Source: Nevskiaceae bacterium (GTDB taxonomy: Bacteria; Pseudomonadota; Gammaproteobacteria; Steroidobacterales; Steroidobacteraceae). Taken from it: DNA of 64,000 nucleotides. Of this stretch, positions 8,798 to 16,554 are shown in pieces; the first letter of the stretch is position 1, and the number at the start of each line of letters is the position of its first letter. The position numbers were made by a program, and so were the translations under genes. Where the stretch lies: NCBI GenBank assembly GCA_018883185.1, contig VEQP01000003.1:61457-125456 (forward strand). The letters are read 5' to 3'. The notes below the pieces were generated by a model that had not been told where the DNA came from, made no database searches, and saw nothing but the letters and a program-made list of their open reading frames with translations.

Positions 8798-11226
8798 CGG
8801 CATTCGTCTTGCGCATCAAGGAGCCGAGTGGTCCACGCGAGTTGTCGCTGCCGTGCAGCGTCGGCGGCGACAATGACGCAGTACTGCGCGTCCCTGGCAC
8901 GATCAGCGGTGAGCGCGCAGAGCTGTTACAGCAGGGTGGCGAGTTCGGCGTGCGCGCTGCGGGTGTCGTGTCGTTGCGCGTGAATGGTCTGCCCCTCGCG
9001 GCGGGTGAGTTCCGTACGCTGCAATCGCAGGATGTGTGCAGCATCGGCAGTGCACGACTCATCGTCGAGTCGCTGCAGTCCGGCTCTGCGACGTTATCGG
9101 TTCGGCACCTGGCAAACAACGCGACGCTGGAGCCGATACGCACCGCGACCGCGGCGAGTGCCGACGGCTTTGGCGATGACGAGCGCATCGTCGCTGCGAT
9201 CGTCGATGTCGAGGCTGAGCCTCGAGTCGCGTCGGTCACGGGTTCGCTTTGGCGGATGCCGCGACGAACGAGTTGGCTGATCGGCGGGGTAGTGATCGCG
9301 CTACTGGCCGGCCTTGCCGTGCTGGCTTCACGGCTGCAGCCCGTCACGCTAGTGGTGCAGCCTGCTGAAGCGGACGTGTCGGTCAGCGGATTCGGCTGGC
9401 GGGCGTCGAATACGCTCATGATGTTGCCCGGCGAGCGCAGCGTGACGGCCACGCTGAAGGGCTATGCAGATCTGCAGCGGACTGTGACGGTCCGTGAGGA
9501 TCAGGCGCTGGAGTTGTCATTGCGGCTCGCTCCCCTGCCGGGAATCCTCGAGATTGATACCGGTAGCGTTATCGCCCGGGTGTTCGTCGATGGCGCCGAA
9601 CTCGGCAAGACCAGCGACGACATCAAAGTCGCAGGCGGTGAACGTACGCTGACGCTGCGCGCCGATCGACATCTTGATGTCATTCAGCGCGTCAAGGTGA
9701 CTGGTAAGGGTGTTCGGCAGGCACTGCGCATTCCGATGCAATCGTCTTGGGGTCGTCTCGAAGTGACTGCGGCCAGCAGCGGCGCGACTCTCGCTGTCGA
9801 TGGTGCAGCACCGCAGCCGCTTCCGGCCGTAGTTGATGTGCCTGCGGGTGTGCACCGGCTCACGGTCGCCGCACCGGGCAGCAAGGCGTGGCAAAGTGCC
9901 GCGCTGGTGCGAGCGGGGGCGACCACGCGGGTTGGCCCCGTGGTGCTCGGCGCACCCGATGCCGATCTACGGGTGAGCTCGCGACCCACTGGTGCCGACG
10001 TCACGGTCGGCGGGGTATTTCGTGGTCGTACGCCGCTGAGCGTCGCCTTGCCCGCGGGCATGGAGCACGCCATCGGGGTGTCATTGCAGGGTTATCGCGC
10101 CGCCGAACGTCAGGTGCTCGCCGAGAGTGGGCGGCGCATCGATCTCGCGCTCACGCTGCAGCCCGTGCTGGTGCGGCTGACGGTGCAGGGCGATCCGGCC
10201 GATGCCGAGATCTGGGTCAACGGTGCTGAACGGGGCAGGGCGCCGCTATCCATTGAGTTGCCTGCGCGCAAGCATTTGATCGAGGCACGCCGCAGCGGGC
10301 TGCAGACCGCAAGATTCGACGTCGACTTATCGGCCGCGGTCGAACGACGGGTCGATTATTCTTTGATCCCCGAAGGTCGAAAGGCTGACTGGAAGCCGCC
10401 GCCTAGCGCCATGAAAAGCGACTCGGGGACTTTGCTCCGCCTGATGCCGACGGGTAGTTTCACCCAGGGCAGCGAGCGTCGCGAGCAGGGTCGGCGCGCC
10501 AACGAGTTTTCGCGAGCGGTCACCCTCTCAAGGCCCTTCTATCTCGGTACGCGTGAAGTCACGAACGGTGAGTTCCGCAGGTTCCGGCCCGCGCATGCTT
10601 CCGGTTTCATCGGCAAGCGCACGCTCGATCTTGATGGCCAACCGGTCACCGGGGTGTCCTGGGCCGATGCGGTGCAGTACTGCAACTGGTTGTCGAGTAC
10701 CGAAGGTTTACCGGTGGCGTACGAGCAGAAGGACGGCAAGTGGGTGTTGAAGCAGCCCGTGCCCGCCGGATATCGCTTGCCGACCGAGGCGGAGTGGGAG
10801 TTTGTCGCACGCTATGCCGGTGCGGGACAGCGCGCCCGACGCTACGAATGGGGCGAGGCCTTGCCGCCGCCGGCGGGCTTCGCGAATCTCGCGGGCAGTG
10901 AGGCCGCGGCTGAGATGCCGAAGGTGCTTGAGGGCTGGGCCGACGACTATCCGGTGGTGGCGCCGCCTGGCAAGTTCGCCGCAAACATGCTCGGTATCTT
11001 CGACATGACGGGCAACGTTTCCGAATGGGTGCATGATACCTATGCCTCGTTCGATGCCTCGGGCGGTGGCACCGATCCGCTCGGGCCGCCGAGCGGCACA
11101 CGGTTCGTGATCAAGGGCAGTCATTACAAGACTACGTCGTTCGCAGAGTTGCGTGCGGCATGGCGTGAAGGGGGCGATGCGCCCTCGCAGACGATCGGCT
11201 TCAGGGTGGCTCGCTATGCGGAATGA
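8794..11226 (+). CDS. membrane protein with FHA-like, PEGA and FGE-sulfatase (SUMF1) domains
   Basis: The GTG at 8794 overlaps the kinase stop as GTGA with a GGAGAG site before it, so it is preferred over the ATG at 8776. The 810 residues run as follows: an FHA-like cytoplasmic beta domain (about 1-95); a linker; one membrane helix (about 158-180, WLIGGVVIALLAGLAVLAS); several PEGA-type beta repeats (about 185-525, with ADVTVGGVFRGRTPLSVALP and ADAEIWVNGAERGRAPLSIE); and a C-terminal formylglycine-generating-enzyme/SUMF1 domain (about 540-810, with GYRLPTEAEWEFVARYA and GNVSEWVHD). The catalytic cysteines of true FGE are absent (the usual RGGSxxxxxxxCRSA region reads IKGSHYKTTSFAELRAAWR), so it is likely a binding module. 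It is coupled to the kinase gene. Confidence 0.85.
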   Translation: MTAFVLRIKEPSGPRELSLPCSVGGDNDAVLRVPGTISGERAELLQQGGEFGVRAAGVVSLRVNGLPLAAGEFRTLQSQDVCSIGSARLIVESLQSGSATLSVRHLANNATLEPIRTATAASADGFGDDERIVAAIVDVEAEPRVASVTGSLWRMPRRTSWLIGGVVIALLAGLAVLASRLQPVTLVVQPAEADVSVSGFGWRASNTLMMLPGERSVTATLKGYADLQRTVTVREDQALELSLRLAPLPGILEIDTGSVIARVFVDGAELGKTSDDIKVAGGERTLTLRADRHLDVIQRVKVTGKGVRQALRIPMQSSWGRLEVTAASSGATLAVDGAAPQPLPAVVDVPAGVHRLTVAAPGSKAWQSAALVRAGATTRVGPVVLGAPDADLRVSSRPTGADVTVGGVFRGRTPLSVALPAGMEHAIGVSLQGYRAAERQVLAESGRRIDLALTLQPVLVRLTVQGDPADAEIWVNGAERGRAPLSIELPARKHLIEARRSGLQTARFDVDLSAAVERRVDYSLIPEGRKADWKPPPSAMKSDSGTLLRLMPTGSFTQGSERREQGRRANEFSRAVTLSRPFYLGTREVTNGEFRRFRPAHASGFIGKRTLDLDGQPVTGVSWADAVQYCNWLSSTEGLPVAYEQKDGKWVLKQPVPAGYRLPTEAEWEFVARYAGAGQRARRYEWGEALPPPAGFANLAGSEAAAEMPKVLEGWADDYPVVAPPGKFAANMLGIFDMTGNVSEWVHDTYASFDASGGGTDPLGPPSGTRFVIKGSHYKTTSFAELRAAWREGGDAPSQTIGFRVARYAE

Positions 11227-11473
11227 ACGAAAGGGTCGGGGCAGCGCTCAGACCTGGCGCATGATTCTCATCACGACGACCGGGGCGCTGCTGTGCTGGG
11301 GGGCAACGCTTGCGATGTTGCGGGCCGTAGCGCAAGACGCCGCACCGCCGCCCGACACCAACGAGGCCGAGGAAGTCACACGCCGCGCCGCGCCGCCTAA
11401 GACCTCCGACGATGAACTGCCTGAATACCGCGATTCCGCCGACAACAACATCAGCCTGCCCATCGACATATGA
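11216..11473 (+). CDS. small single-pass membrane protein
   Basis: The 85-residue protein starts at ATG 11216, inside the end of the FGE gene (11-base overlap). A longer reading from 11153 lies wholly within that gene and is rejected. It has a basic N-terminus (RNERKGRG), one hydrophobic helix at about 16-38 (MILITTTGALLCWGATLAML), and an acidic, Pro-rich tail that would lie in the periplasm. The last four bases overlap the start of the ExbB-like gene (ATGA). I recognise no family. By position it may be a small accessory subunit of the channel complex. Confidence 0.65.
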   Translation: MRNERKGRGSAQTWRMILITTTGALLCWGATLAMLRAVAQDAAPPPDTNEAEEVTRRAAPPKTSDDELPEYRDSADNNISLPIDI

Positions 11474-12270
11474 AACGCAAACTGCCCAATGAATTTCTCT
11501 TCACCATCGTCGCGCTACTGATTTCGACGGTCATCGTCCACGCGCTCTATGTGTTGCACGTGCGACCGGTCGCTGAGGCGACCATGCGCGCCGATCGCGA
11601 GCGCATGTTGAAAGATCCCAACTACGTGCAGCAGCGCTCAATCTACGTAGTCATCAAAGATTATGAGCAGGAGGCCGAGATCATCCTGATGCTGTGGGCG
11701 CTGGCAATCCTCAGTTACAAGGCCATCGAACAACGGCGCGAGCGACAAGCGCTTGAAGCAGAGTTATTGCGTCTGCCTGAGGGTATGAAGATCCTCCCCG
11801 AGGACACGCGCGAGTACGCACGACAACTCGAGAGCCTGCCCGAGGACACACGCAACCTGTTGGTGCCACGTGCGCTGCTTGCGGCACTGGCGCGCTTCGG
11901 TGCCACGCGCAACGTGCAGGATGCCTCGACCGTGGCGCATGGCGTGTGTCAGTCGGAGGCAGACCGGCTTGATTCCGATCTTGCGCTGCTGCGCTACATC
12001 GCTTGGGCCATCCCGGCGATCGGTTTCATCGGCACCGTGCGCGGTATCGGTGATGCGCTGTCGCAGGCACACAAGGCCGTCACCGGCGACATCTCTGGCG
12101 TCACCGAAGGTCTCGGTGTCGCCTTCAACTCGACCCTGATCGCTCTGTTGTTGTCGATCCTGTTGATGTTCCTGATGCAGCAATTGCAGCAGGCGCAGGA
12201 GCGGCGCGTGCTCGACACCGAAACCTGGCTCGATCAGAAGATCGTGCGCAACCTTCAGGCCCGTTCATGA
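11470..12270 (+). CDS. MotA/TolQ/ExbB-family channel protein
   Basis: The 266-residue protein has membrane helices near 9-30 and 73-88, and a conserved C-terminal pair near 175-195 and 210-235. The C-terminal part matches the MotA_ExbB domain: a Pro-containing helix followed by GFIGTVRGIGDAL, then GVAFNSTLIALLLSILLMF with a conserved Thr in the pore helix. This family forms pentameric proton or sodium channels around two ExbD/TolR/MotB subunits and converts ion flow into mechanical work. No exbD gene is adjacent, but two downstream VWA genes encode an ExbD-like helix. The cytoplasmic insert (about 90-165) is charged and has a near-repeat LPEDTREYARQLESLPEDTR. It starts at an ATGA overlap with the previous gene. 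Confidence 0.88.
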   Translation: MKRKLPNEFLFTIVALLISTVIVHALYVLHVRPVAEATMRADRERMLKDPNYVQQRSIYVVIKDYEQEAEIILMLWALAILSYKAIEQRRERQALEAELLRLPEGMKILPEDTREYARQLESLPEDTRNLLVPRALLAALARFGATRNVQDASTVAHGVCQSEADRLDSDLALLRYIAWAIPAIGFIGTVRGIGDALSQAHKAVTGDISGVTEGLGVAFNSTLIALLLSILLMFLMQQLQQAQERRVLDTETWLDQKIVRNLQARS

Positions 12271-13643
12271 TGACAGCGGGTTTGCATCTGAACGACGCGG
12301 CGCTGGCACTCGCCATCGCCGGCGAGCTGCATTCGGTGCGGCCGTCGATCGTCCATGCAGATCCTGCCGATTCGCGCCGTTTCGGCACCGACGCCACTGC
12401 GACGGCGCGCCGTACGCCGCGTGCCGTGAGCACCGATCATTGGGCACTGCTCGGTGCCGCAGATCCGGTGCGGCCCGGTTTGGCACTGAAGCTCGTCCGG
12501 GCCGAGTTGCGCGAGCGGCTCACCGCAGCGAGTGTCGATCACACGAGTCCCGTGCAACTGGCCGTTCCGCCTGCGTTGCCGACCACGGCGCTCGCTCCAT
12601 TGCTGGGTGCGTTGCAGGCCGAGGGTCTGAGCGTTGGCGGGTTTCACGATGCGGCCTCGCTGACCGTTGCGGCCTTGGCGATGCCGCGAACCACACTGGT
12701 TCTGCAGCTCGGGCAGCAGCATGTGGCCGCCGCACGCGTGGCGGTGGAGTCGGGTGAGGCTCGCACACGCGCGGTCGCGATGCGTCGGGGTTCGGGTACG
12801 GCCGCACTGCAACAGGCCTGGCTGCAACTGGCGAGCGAGGCGATGGTGCTGCGTACGCGCTTTGATCCGCTGCATGACGCGGCGTCCGAGCAGCAGTTGT
12901 TTGACTTGTTGCCGCAAGCTTGGGCAAGTGCCTCTGCTACGGGCACTGCCACACTCGAGTTACCCGCGGCAGGTGAACCCCGCCGGATAGAACTGGCGGC
13001 CGAGCAGTTCGCCCATCGCGCCCAAGCCGTGTATCGCGATCTGCTCGCGGTTTTGCAGGAGCTGCGGCCGAGCGGCATGGTCGATATCGTGCTCGACCGT
13101 TCGCTGCTCGAGTTGCCCGGGCTGCGCGCCAAACTCGCGGAATTGCGCGGCTGTCGGGTGCTGACTGTGAGTCAGGGGCTCGCAGCGCGTGCAGCGTCAC
13201 TGCAGCATGCCGCACCTGCAGCCGATGGCAGCGTCGCTTTGCTGCGGGGTCACGCCCTCTGGGGTACAGCGATCGAGACGCCTGAAGAATTACCTCGTTC
13301 GCTGGAGTCGATCGAAGCGCAGAGTCCGAGCCATTTGCTGTGGGAGGGTCGCGTGGTGGCCTTGCCTCGCGGTCGACGCATTGAGGTGGGGCGCGAAGTC
13401 GACGGTACTGGCCTACGCGTGGGCGAGGGCGTTGCCGGAGTGTCGCGATTACATTGCTCGCTGCTACGCGATGAGCGGGGCGTGACGCTGCAAGATCACA
13501 GCCGCTACGGCACGTGGCTCAATGATCAACGTGTGCTCGGGCGCGTTAACGTAATGGCGGGAGATCGCATGCGTCTCGGTGACCCCGGCATCGAGTTCGG
13601 GTTCGTTGCGGTGGGAGAGGCGGATGGCCCGGCGCAAGGTTGA
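12267..13643 (+). CDS. FHA-domain protein with possible actin-like (Hsp70-type) N-terminal half
   Basis: The 458-residue cytoplasmic protein starts at 12267, overlapping the channel gene. The C-terminal ~90 residues form an FHA domain: GRRIEVGRE, then SRLHCSLL, QDHSRYGTWLND and GDRMRLG, the usual GR, SxxH, N/D and strand motifs for binding phosphothreonine. The first ~350 residues have no clear family. A stretch near 140-190 (RTTLVLQLGQQHVAAARVAV, followed by MRRGSGTAALQQAWLQLASE) is reminiscent of an actin/Hsp70-type ATPase fold, but the phosphate loops are weak, so this is tentative. It is a natural receptor for proteins phosphorylated by the kinase encoded four genes upstream. Confidence 0.78.
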   Translation: MMTAGLHLNDAALALAIAGELHSVRPSIVHADPADSRRFGTDATATARRTPRAVSTDHWALLGAADPVRPGLALKLVRAELRERLTAASVDHTSPVQLAVPPALPTTALAPLLGALQAEGLSVGGFHDAASLTVAALAMPRTTLVLQLGQQHVAAARVAVESGEARTRAVAMRRGSGTAALQQAWLQLASEAMVLRTRFDPLHDAASEQQLFDLLPQAWASASATGTATLELPAAGEPRRIELAAEQFAHRAQAVYRDLLAVLQELRPSGMVDIVLDRSLLELPGLRAKLAELRGCRVLTVSQGLAARAASLQHAAPAADGSVALLRGHALWGTAIETPEELPRSLESIEAQSPSHLLWEGRVVALPRGRRIEVGREVDGTGLRVGEGVAGVSRLHCSLLRDERGVTLQDHSRYGTWLNDQRVLGRVNVMAGDRMRLGDPGIEFGFVAVGEADGPAQG

Positions 13644-14718
13644 GGTCTTTAGTCTTTCTTTTCTCGATGTGATCTGCTGCGGCTTCGGCGCCGTCATTCT
13701 CTTCTACACCATCATCAGCGCGCAGAGCGGCATCGAGCGCACTCGCAAGGCGGAGGATCTGGCGGCGCAGGTCTCCAAGCTCGAAGAAGAAGTTCTCACC
13801 GGGGCGCGTAACCTGGTCCGCCTGCGTAATACGCTGCAACTGACGGAAAGCGAGACGGTCTCGGCGTCCTCGCGTGCGACGCAACTGATCGAGGAGCTGC
13901 AGCGTAAGCGTGAGGAGAGTTTCATCTACGATTCCGAAACGCTGGCCAAACGCGAACGGGTCGAAAAGCTCAAAGCGGAGGTGCGTGCGCTGCAAGAGAG
14001 CACACGCCGACTCGAAGCGGGCGCCAAGGTGGAAACGCCGCGTGCCGAGCGAGTCGGTGCGGGCAAGTCGGTGGCCAGTCGTCGCTACATCACGGGGCTG
14101 ACCCTGAAAGGACGGCGCATCCTGGTATTGGTCGATCGCTCGGCCAGCATGCTCGACGAGGATCTCGTCAACATCATCCGATTGCGCAACTCTCCCGAAG
14201 CCAGCAAGCGTGCAGCCTCGAAGTGGCGTCGGGCGAGCGATATTGGCGCGTGGGTGATTGCGGAGATCCCAGAGAACTCGCAGTACCAGGTGTATGGCTT
14301 CAATACCACGGCGACCCCCTTGCTCACGGGGACTGAAGGACAATGGTTGTCCGCCAAAGATCAGGCGAAGCGCGATCAGGTTCTCGATCGGCTTGCGGGG
14401 CTCTCGCCCGAAGGGGGTACGAGTCTGATCAACGCCTTTGCGACGATCCGCAGCATGCAGCAACCGCCGGACCAGGTGATCCTCATCACCGACGGGTTGC
14501 CGACGCAGGGCGCGACGGCGCCGGCGCTGCGCAAATATGTGGATGCCGCAGCTCGCGCCCGCTTGTTCGATGAGGCCGTACGGGCTCTCAACCGCAACGT
14601 CCCGGTCGATGTGATCCTGCTGCCGATGAAGGGGGATGTACCAGCACCGCATCGGTTCTGGGGTCTGGCGCGTATGACCAAGGGGGCGTTCGTGATGCCC
14701 TCGCCGGATTGGCCATGA
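13624..14718 (+). CDS. VWA-domain protein with ExbD/TolR-like N-terminal helix (paralog 1)
   Basis: The start ATG at 13624 lies 20 bases inside the previous gene; a start at 13579 would put the membrane helix internally. The 364-residue protein begins with a basic start, then the membrane helix VFSLSFLDVICCGFGAVILF (8-27), a coiled coil (about 35-125, SKLEEEVLTGARNLVRLRNT), and a VWA domain (about 155-364). The MIDAS metal site DRSAS lies near residue 170, and ITDG is conserved. Asp15 in SFLDV aligns by eye with the ion-carrying Asp of ExbD (PFIDV) and TolR (PLLDV). I infer that it pairs with the ExbB-like channel and presents the VWA domain on the periplasmic side. Confidence 0.85.
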   Translation: MARRKVEVFSLSFLDVICCGFGAVILFYTIISAQSGIERTRKAEDLAAQVSKLEEEVLTGARNLVRLRNTLQLTESETVSASSRATQLIEELQRKREESFIYDSETLAKRERVEKLKAEVRALQESTRRLEAGAKVETPRAERVGAGKSVASRRYITGLTLKGRRILVLVDRSASMLDEDLVNIIRLRNSPEASKRAASKWRRASDIGAWVIAEIPENSQYQVYGFNTTATPLLTGTEGQWLSAKDQAKRDQVLDRLAGLSPEGGTSLINAFATIRSMQQPPDQVILITDGLPTQGATAPALRKYVDAAARARLFDEAVRALNRNVPVDVILLPMKGDVPAPHRFWGLARMTKGAFVMPSPDWP

Positions 14719-14728
14719 GGGCGCGGCA

Positions 14729-15781
14729 GTGCGACTGAAGCGACGCGAGACTGAGGTCTTTAGCCTCTCGTTCCTCGATGTGATCTGCTGCGGCTTCGGC
14801 GCGATCATCCTGCTGCTGGTTCTTTCGGAATTCGGCCAGCCGATCGTGATCGAGCGCTCGCGTGAGGATCTTGAGCTGCAACTGAAGAAACTGCAGGAGG
14901 AGTTGTTCGTGATCCGCGGCGACTCCGAGGTGCTGCAACGCGAGCTCAAGGGTCGGGTAGACAAGCTCATGCGCGAGCGACAGAACCTCGCCAAAGCCGC
15001 CGGTGAAATGTCGAGTGTGCGAGGTCAGTTCAATACCTCCCGCCAGGAAGCTGCGGTCAGCAACATCCTGGAGACCGAGTTGCTGGCGGCCTTCGACGAA
15101 CTCTCCGAACAAAACAAGCGTCTCGTGCAGGCCTCGCGCACCCGCCGCAGCATTACGACTCAGGCGGTGGGCGGCATTCCGGTCGACAGTGACTACGTCA
15201 TTTTCCTCATCGATACCTCGGGCAGCATGCAGGGTGGTCATTGGGAAACGGCCATTGAGGTCATGCGCGAGATCCTCGATATCTATCCGCGCCTGAAGGG
15301 GCTGCAGATCGTCGATGACAATGGACGGGAGCTTTTTGCCGGATCTCGCGGGCGCTGGCTCACCGACAGCGCGCCACTGCGCACCGATATCGTGCAGCGC
15401 ATGCGTAGCTGGCGCAGTTTCAGCGACTCGAGTCCGGCCGATGGTATCGAGATGGCCATTCGCAATTACTGGTCGGCGGACAAGCGGATCAGCATCTACG
15501 TGCTTGGCGATGAGTTCACCGGCGAGAGCATTCAAGGGGCGCTCGATGCGGTCGATCGAATCAACCGCCCCGATGCCTCGGGTCGACGTCGGGTGCGCAT
15601 CCACGCCGTCGGCTTTCCGGAGGCGCCCGGTATGACGCCATTTACAAACATCCGTTTCTCCGCCCTAATGCGGGCGATGTGCGAGCGTAACGACGGGACG
15701 TTCGTCGGTCTCACCAACACCAAGTCCTGCGCAATGAGCATGAGCATCGGAGGGGTGATCACATGCGTCGGTGGCAACTAG
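14729..15781 (+). CDS. VWA-domain protein with ExbD/TolR-like N-terminal helix (paralog 2)
   Basis: The GTG start lies ten bases after paralog 1. The 350-residue protein has the same plan: a basic start, the helix VFSLSFLDVICCGFGAIILL (10-29, with Asp17), a coiled coil (about 45-115), and a VWA domain with MIDAS motif DTSGS near 161-165. Cysteines occur near the C-terminus. The first ~20 helix residues are nearly identical to paralog 1 while the VWA domains have diverged, which suggests duplication with the helix under strong constraint. Two different ExbD-like subunits would allow a hetero-dimer inside the ExbB-type pentamer. This is inference from helix similarity. Confidence 0.85.
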   Translation: MRLKRRETEVFSLSFLDVICCGFGAIILLLVLSEFGQPIVIERSREDLELQLKKLQEELFVIRGDSEVLQRELKGRVDKLMRERQNLAKAAGEMSSVRGQFNTSRQEAAVSNILETELLAAFDELSEQNKRLVQASRTRRSITTQAVGGIPVDSDYVIFLIDTSGSMQGGHWETAIEVMREILDIYPRLKGLQIVDDNGRELFAGSRGRWLTDSAPLRTDIVQRMRSWRSFSDSSPADGIEMAIRNYWSADKRISIYVLGDEFTGESIQGALDAVDRINRPDASGRRRVRIHAVGFPEAPGMTPFTNIRFSALMRAMCERNDGTFVGLTNTKSCAMSMSIGGVITCVGGN

Positions 15782-16554
15782 GCGAAGTGGGCATTGCATT
15801 GCTGGTCAGCGGCTGCGGTGGCGTCACCATCGCGCCGAAGCCGGTATTGCCGAAAGCGCTCGTGCAGGAGATTCCCGCCACGGTGGGATTGCTGGTGCCG
15901 GCCGATCAGAGCGCCTATGCCCACTCGGAGACGCGAGCCGGCGTCGTCTGGAGCGTGGCACTCGGGCAGGGCCAGCAGGTCGTGGCGCGTGAAGTGCTCG
16001 ACAGCCTGTTCCGCGAGGTACGTGAATTCTCTGATCTTGAGGCCGCGCGTAAGTCCGAGGGCTTGCAAGCGATCTTCGAACCGCGCATCGAGCAGTATTC
16101 GTTCGCGACAGCGCAGGAGACCGGTGGCGAGTACGTCGCCGTAACGATCCGTTACCGCATCAACGTACTTGCCCCTGATGGCGTACGCTACGACAGCCTG
16201 ACGCTCACGGGCTACGGCACGGGGCTTGCCGAAGGATTCGGCTCGGGCGGGCCGATGGATCAGGCTACGCGGGCTGCCATGCGCGATGCCGCCGCCAAGT
16301 TCCTCACGCAGTTCCCGGAGTTGTCACTCGCCAAAGAATTGTCGGCGGGTACCAAACTCGTGGCCGACCCAGCCGAGGTGCAGTCACGGCTTGCCGCTGC
16401 GATCAACATCGAGGCCTTGCCGATTCGCGACTCACGGCGTAGCAATCCGCGCTGGCGCCCGGGAACTGCCGTGGGTGGTGGCACTCCGCCGCTCAACGCG
16501 CCGGGTGCGGAACCTCCGGTGCCGGCGGCGCCGGTTTCTCCTTCGGAATCCTGA
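15763..16554 (+). CDS. lipoprotein closing the kinase/ExbB/VWA cluster
   Basis: The ATG at 15763 lies 19 bases inside the second VWA gene. The signal is short and ends in the lipobox LVSGC (Cys18). The 263-residue protein has a beta-rich middle (EPRIEQYSFATAQ, GEYVAVTIRYRINVL) and a Pro/Gly-rich tail. The general look (a lipoprotein combining a degradable-looking N-region and an array of short strands) recalls envelope assembly lipoproteins, but I recognise no family. The 3' end overlaps the convergent TPR/TonB gene by 62 bases, so the two genes share their last ~20 codons on opposite strands. Confidence 0.72.
   Translation: MRRWQLGEVGIALLVSGCGGVTIAPKPVLPKALVQEIPATVGLLVPADQSAYAHSETRAGVVWSVALGQGQQVVAREVLDSLFREVREFSDLEAARKSEGLQAIFEPRIEQYSFATAQETGGEYVAVTIRYRINVLAPDGVRYDSLTLTGYGTGLAEGFGSGGPMDQATRAAMRDAAAKFLTQFPELSLAKELSAGTKLVADPAEVQSRLAAAINIEALPIRDSRRSNPRWRPGTAVGGGTPPLNAPGAEPPVPAAPVSPSES

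Noticed and set aside
13546..14994. 482-codon minus frame across the VWA genes
   Set aside because: It spans two well-supported plus genes and shows no domain; it is a codon-bias shadow.
3854..16554. Reading the cluster as a type VI secretion regulatory locus
   Set aside because: The kinase/FHA combination fits, but no Tss structural genes (sheath, Hcp, VgrG, ClpV) are present and the ExbB and VWA genes do not belong there.
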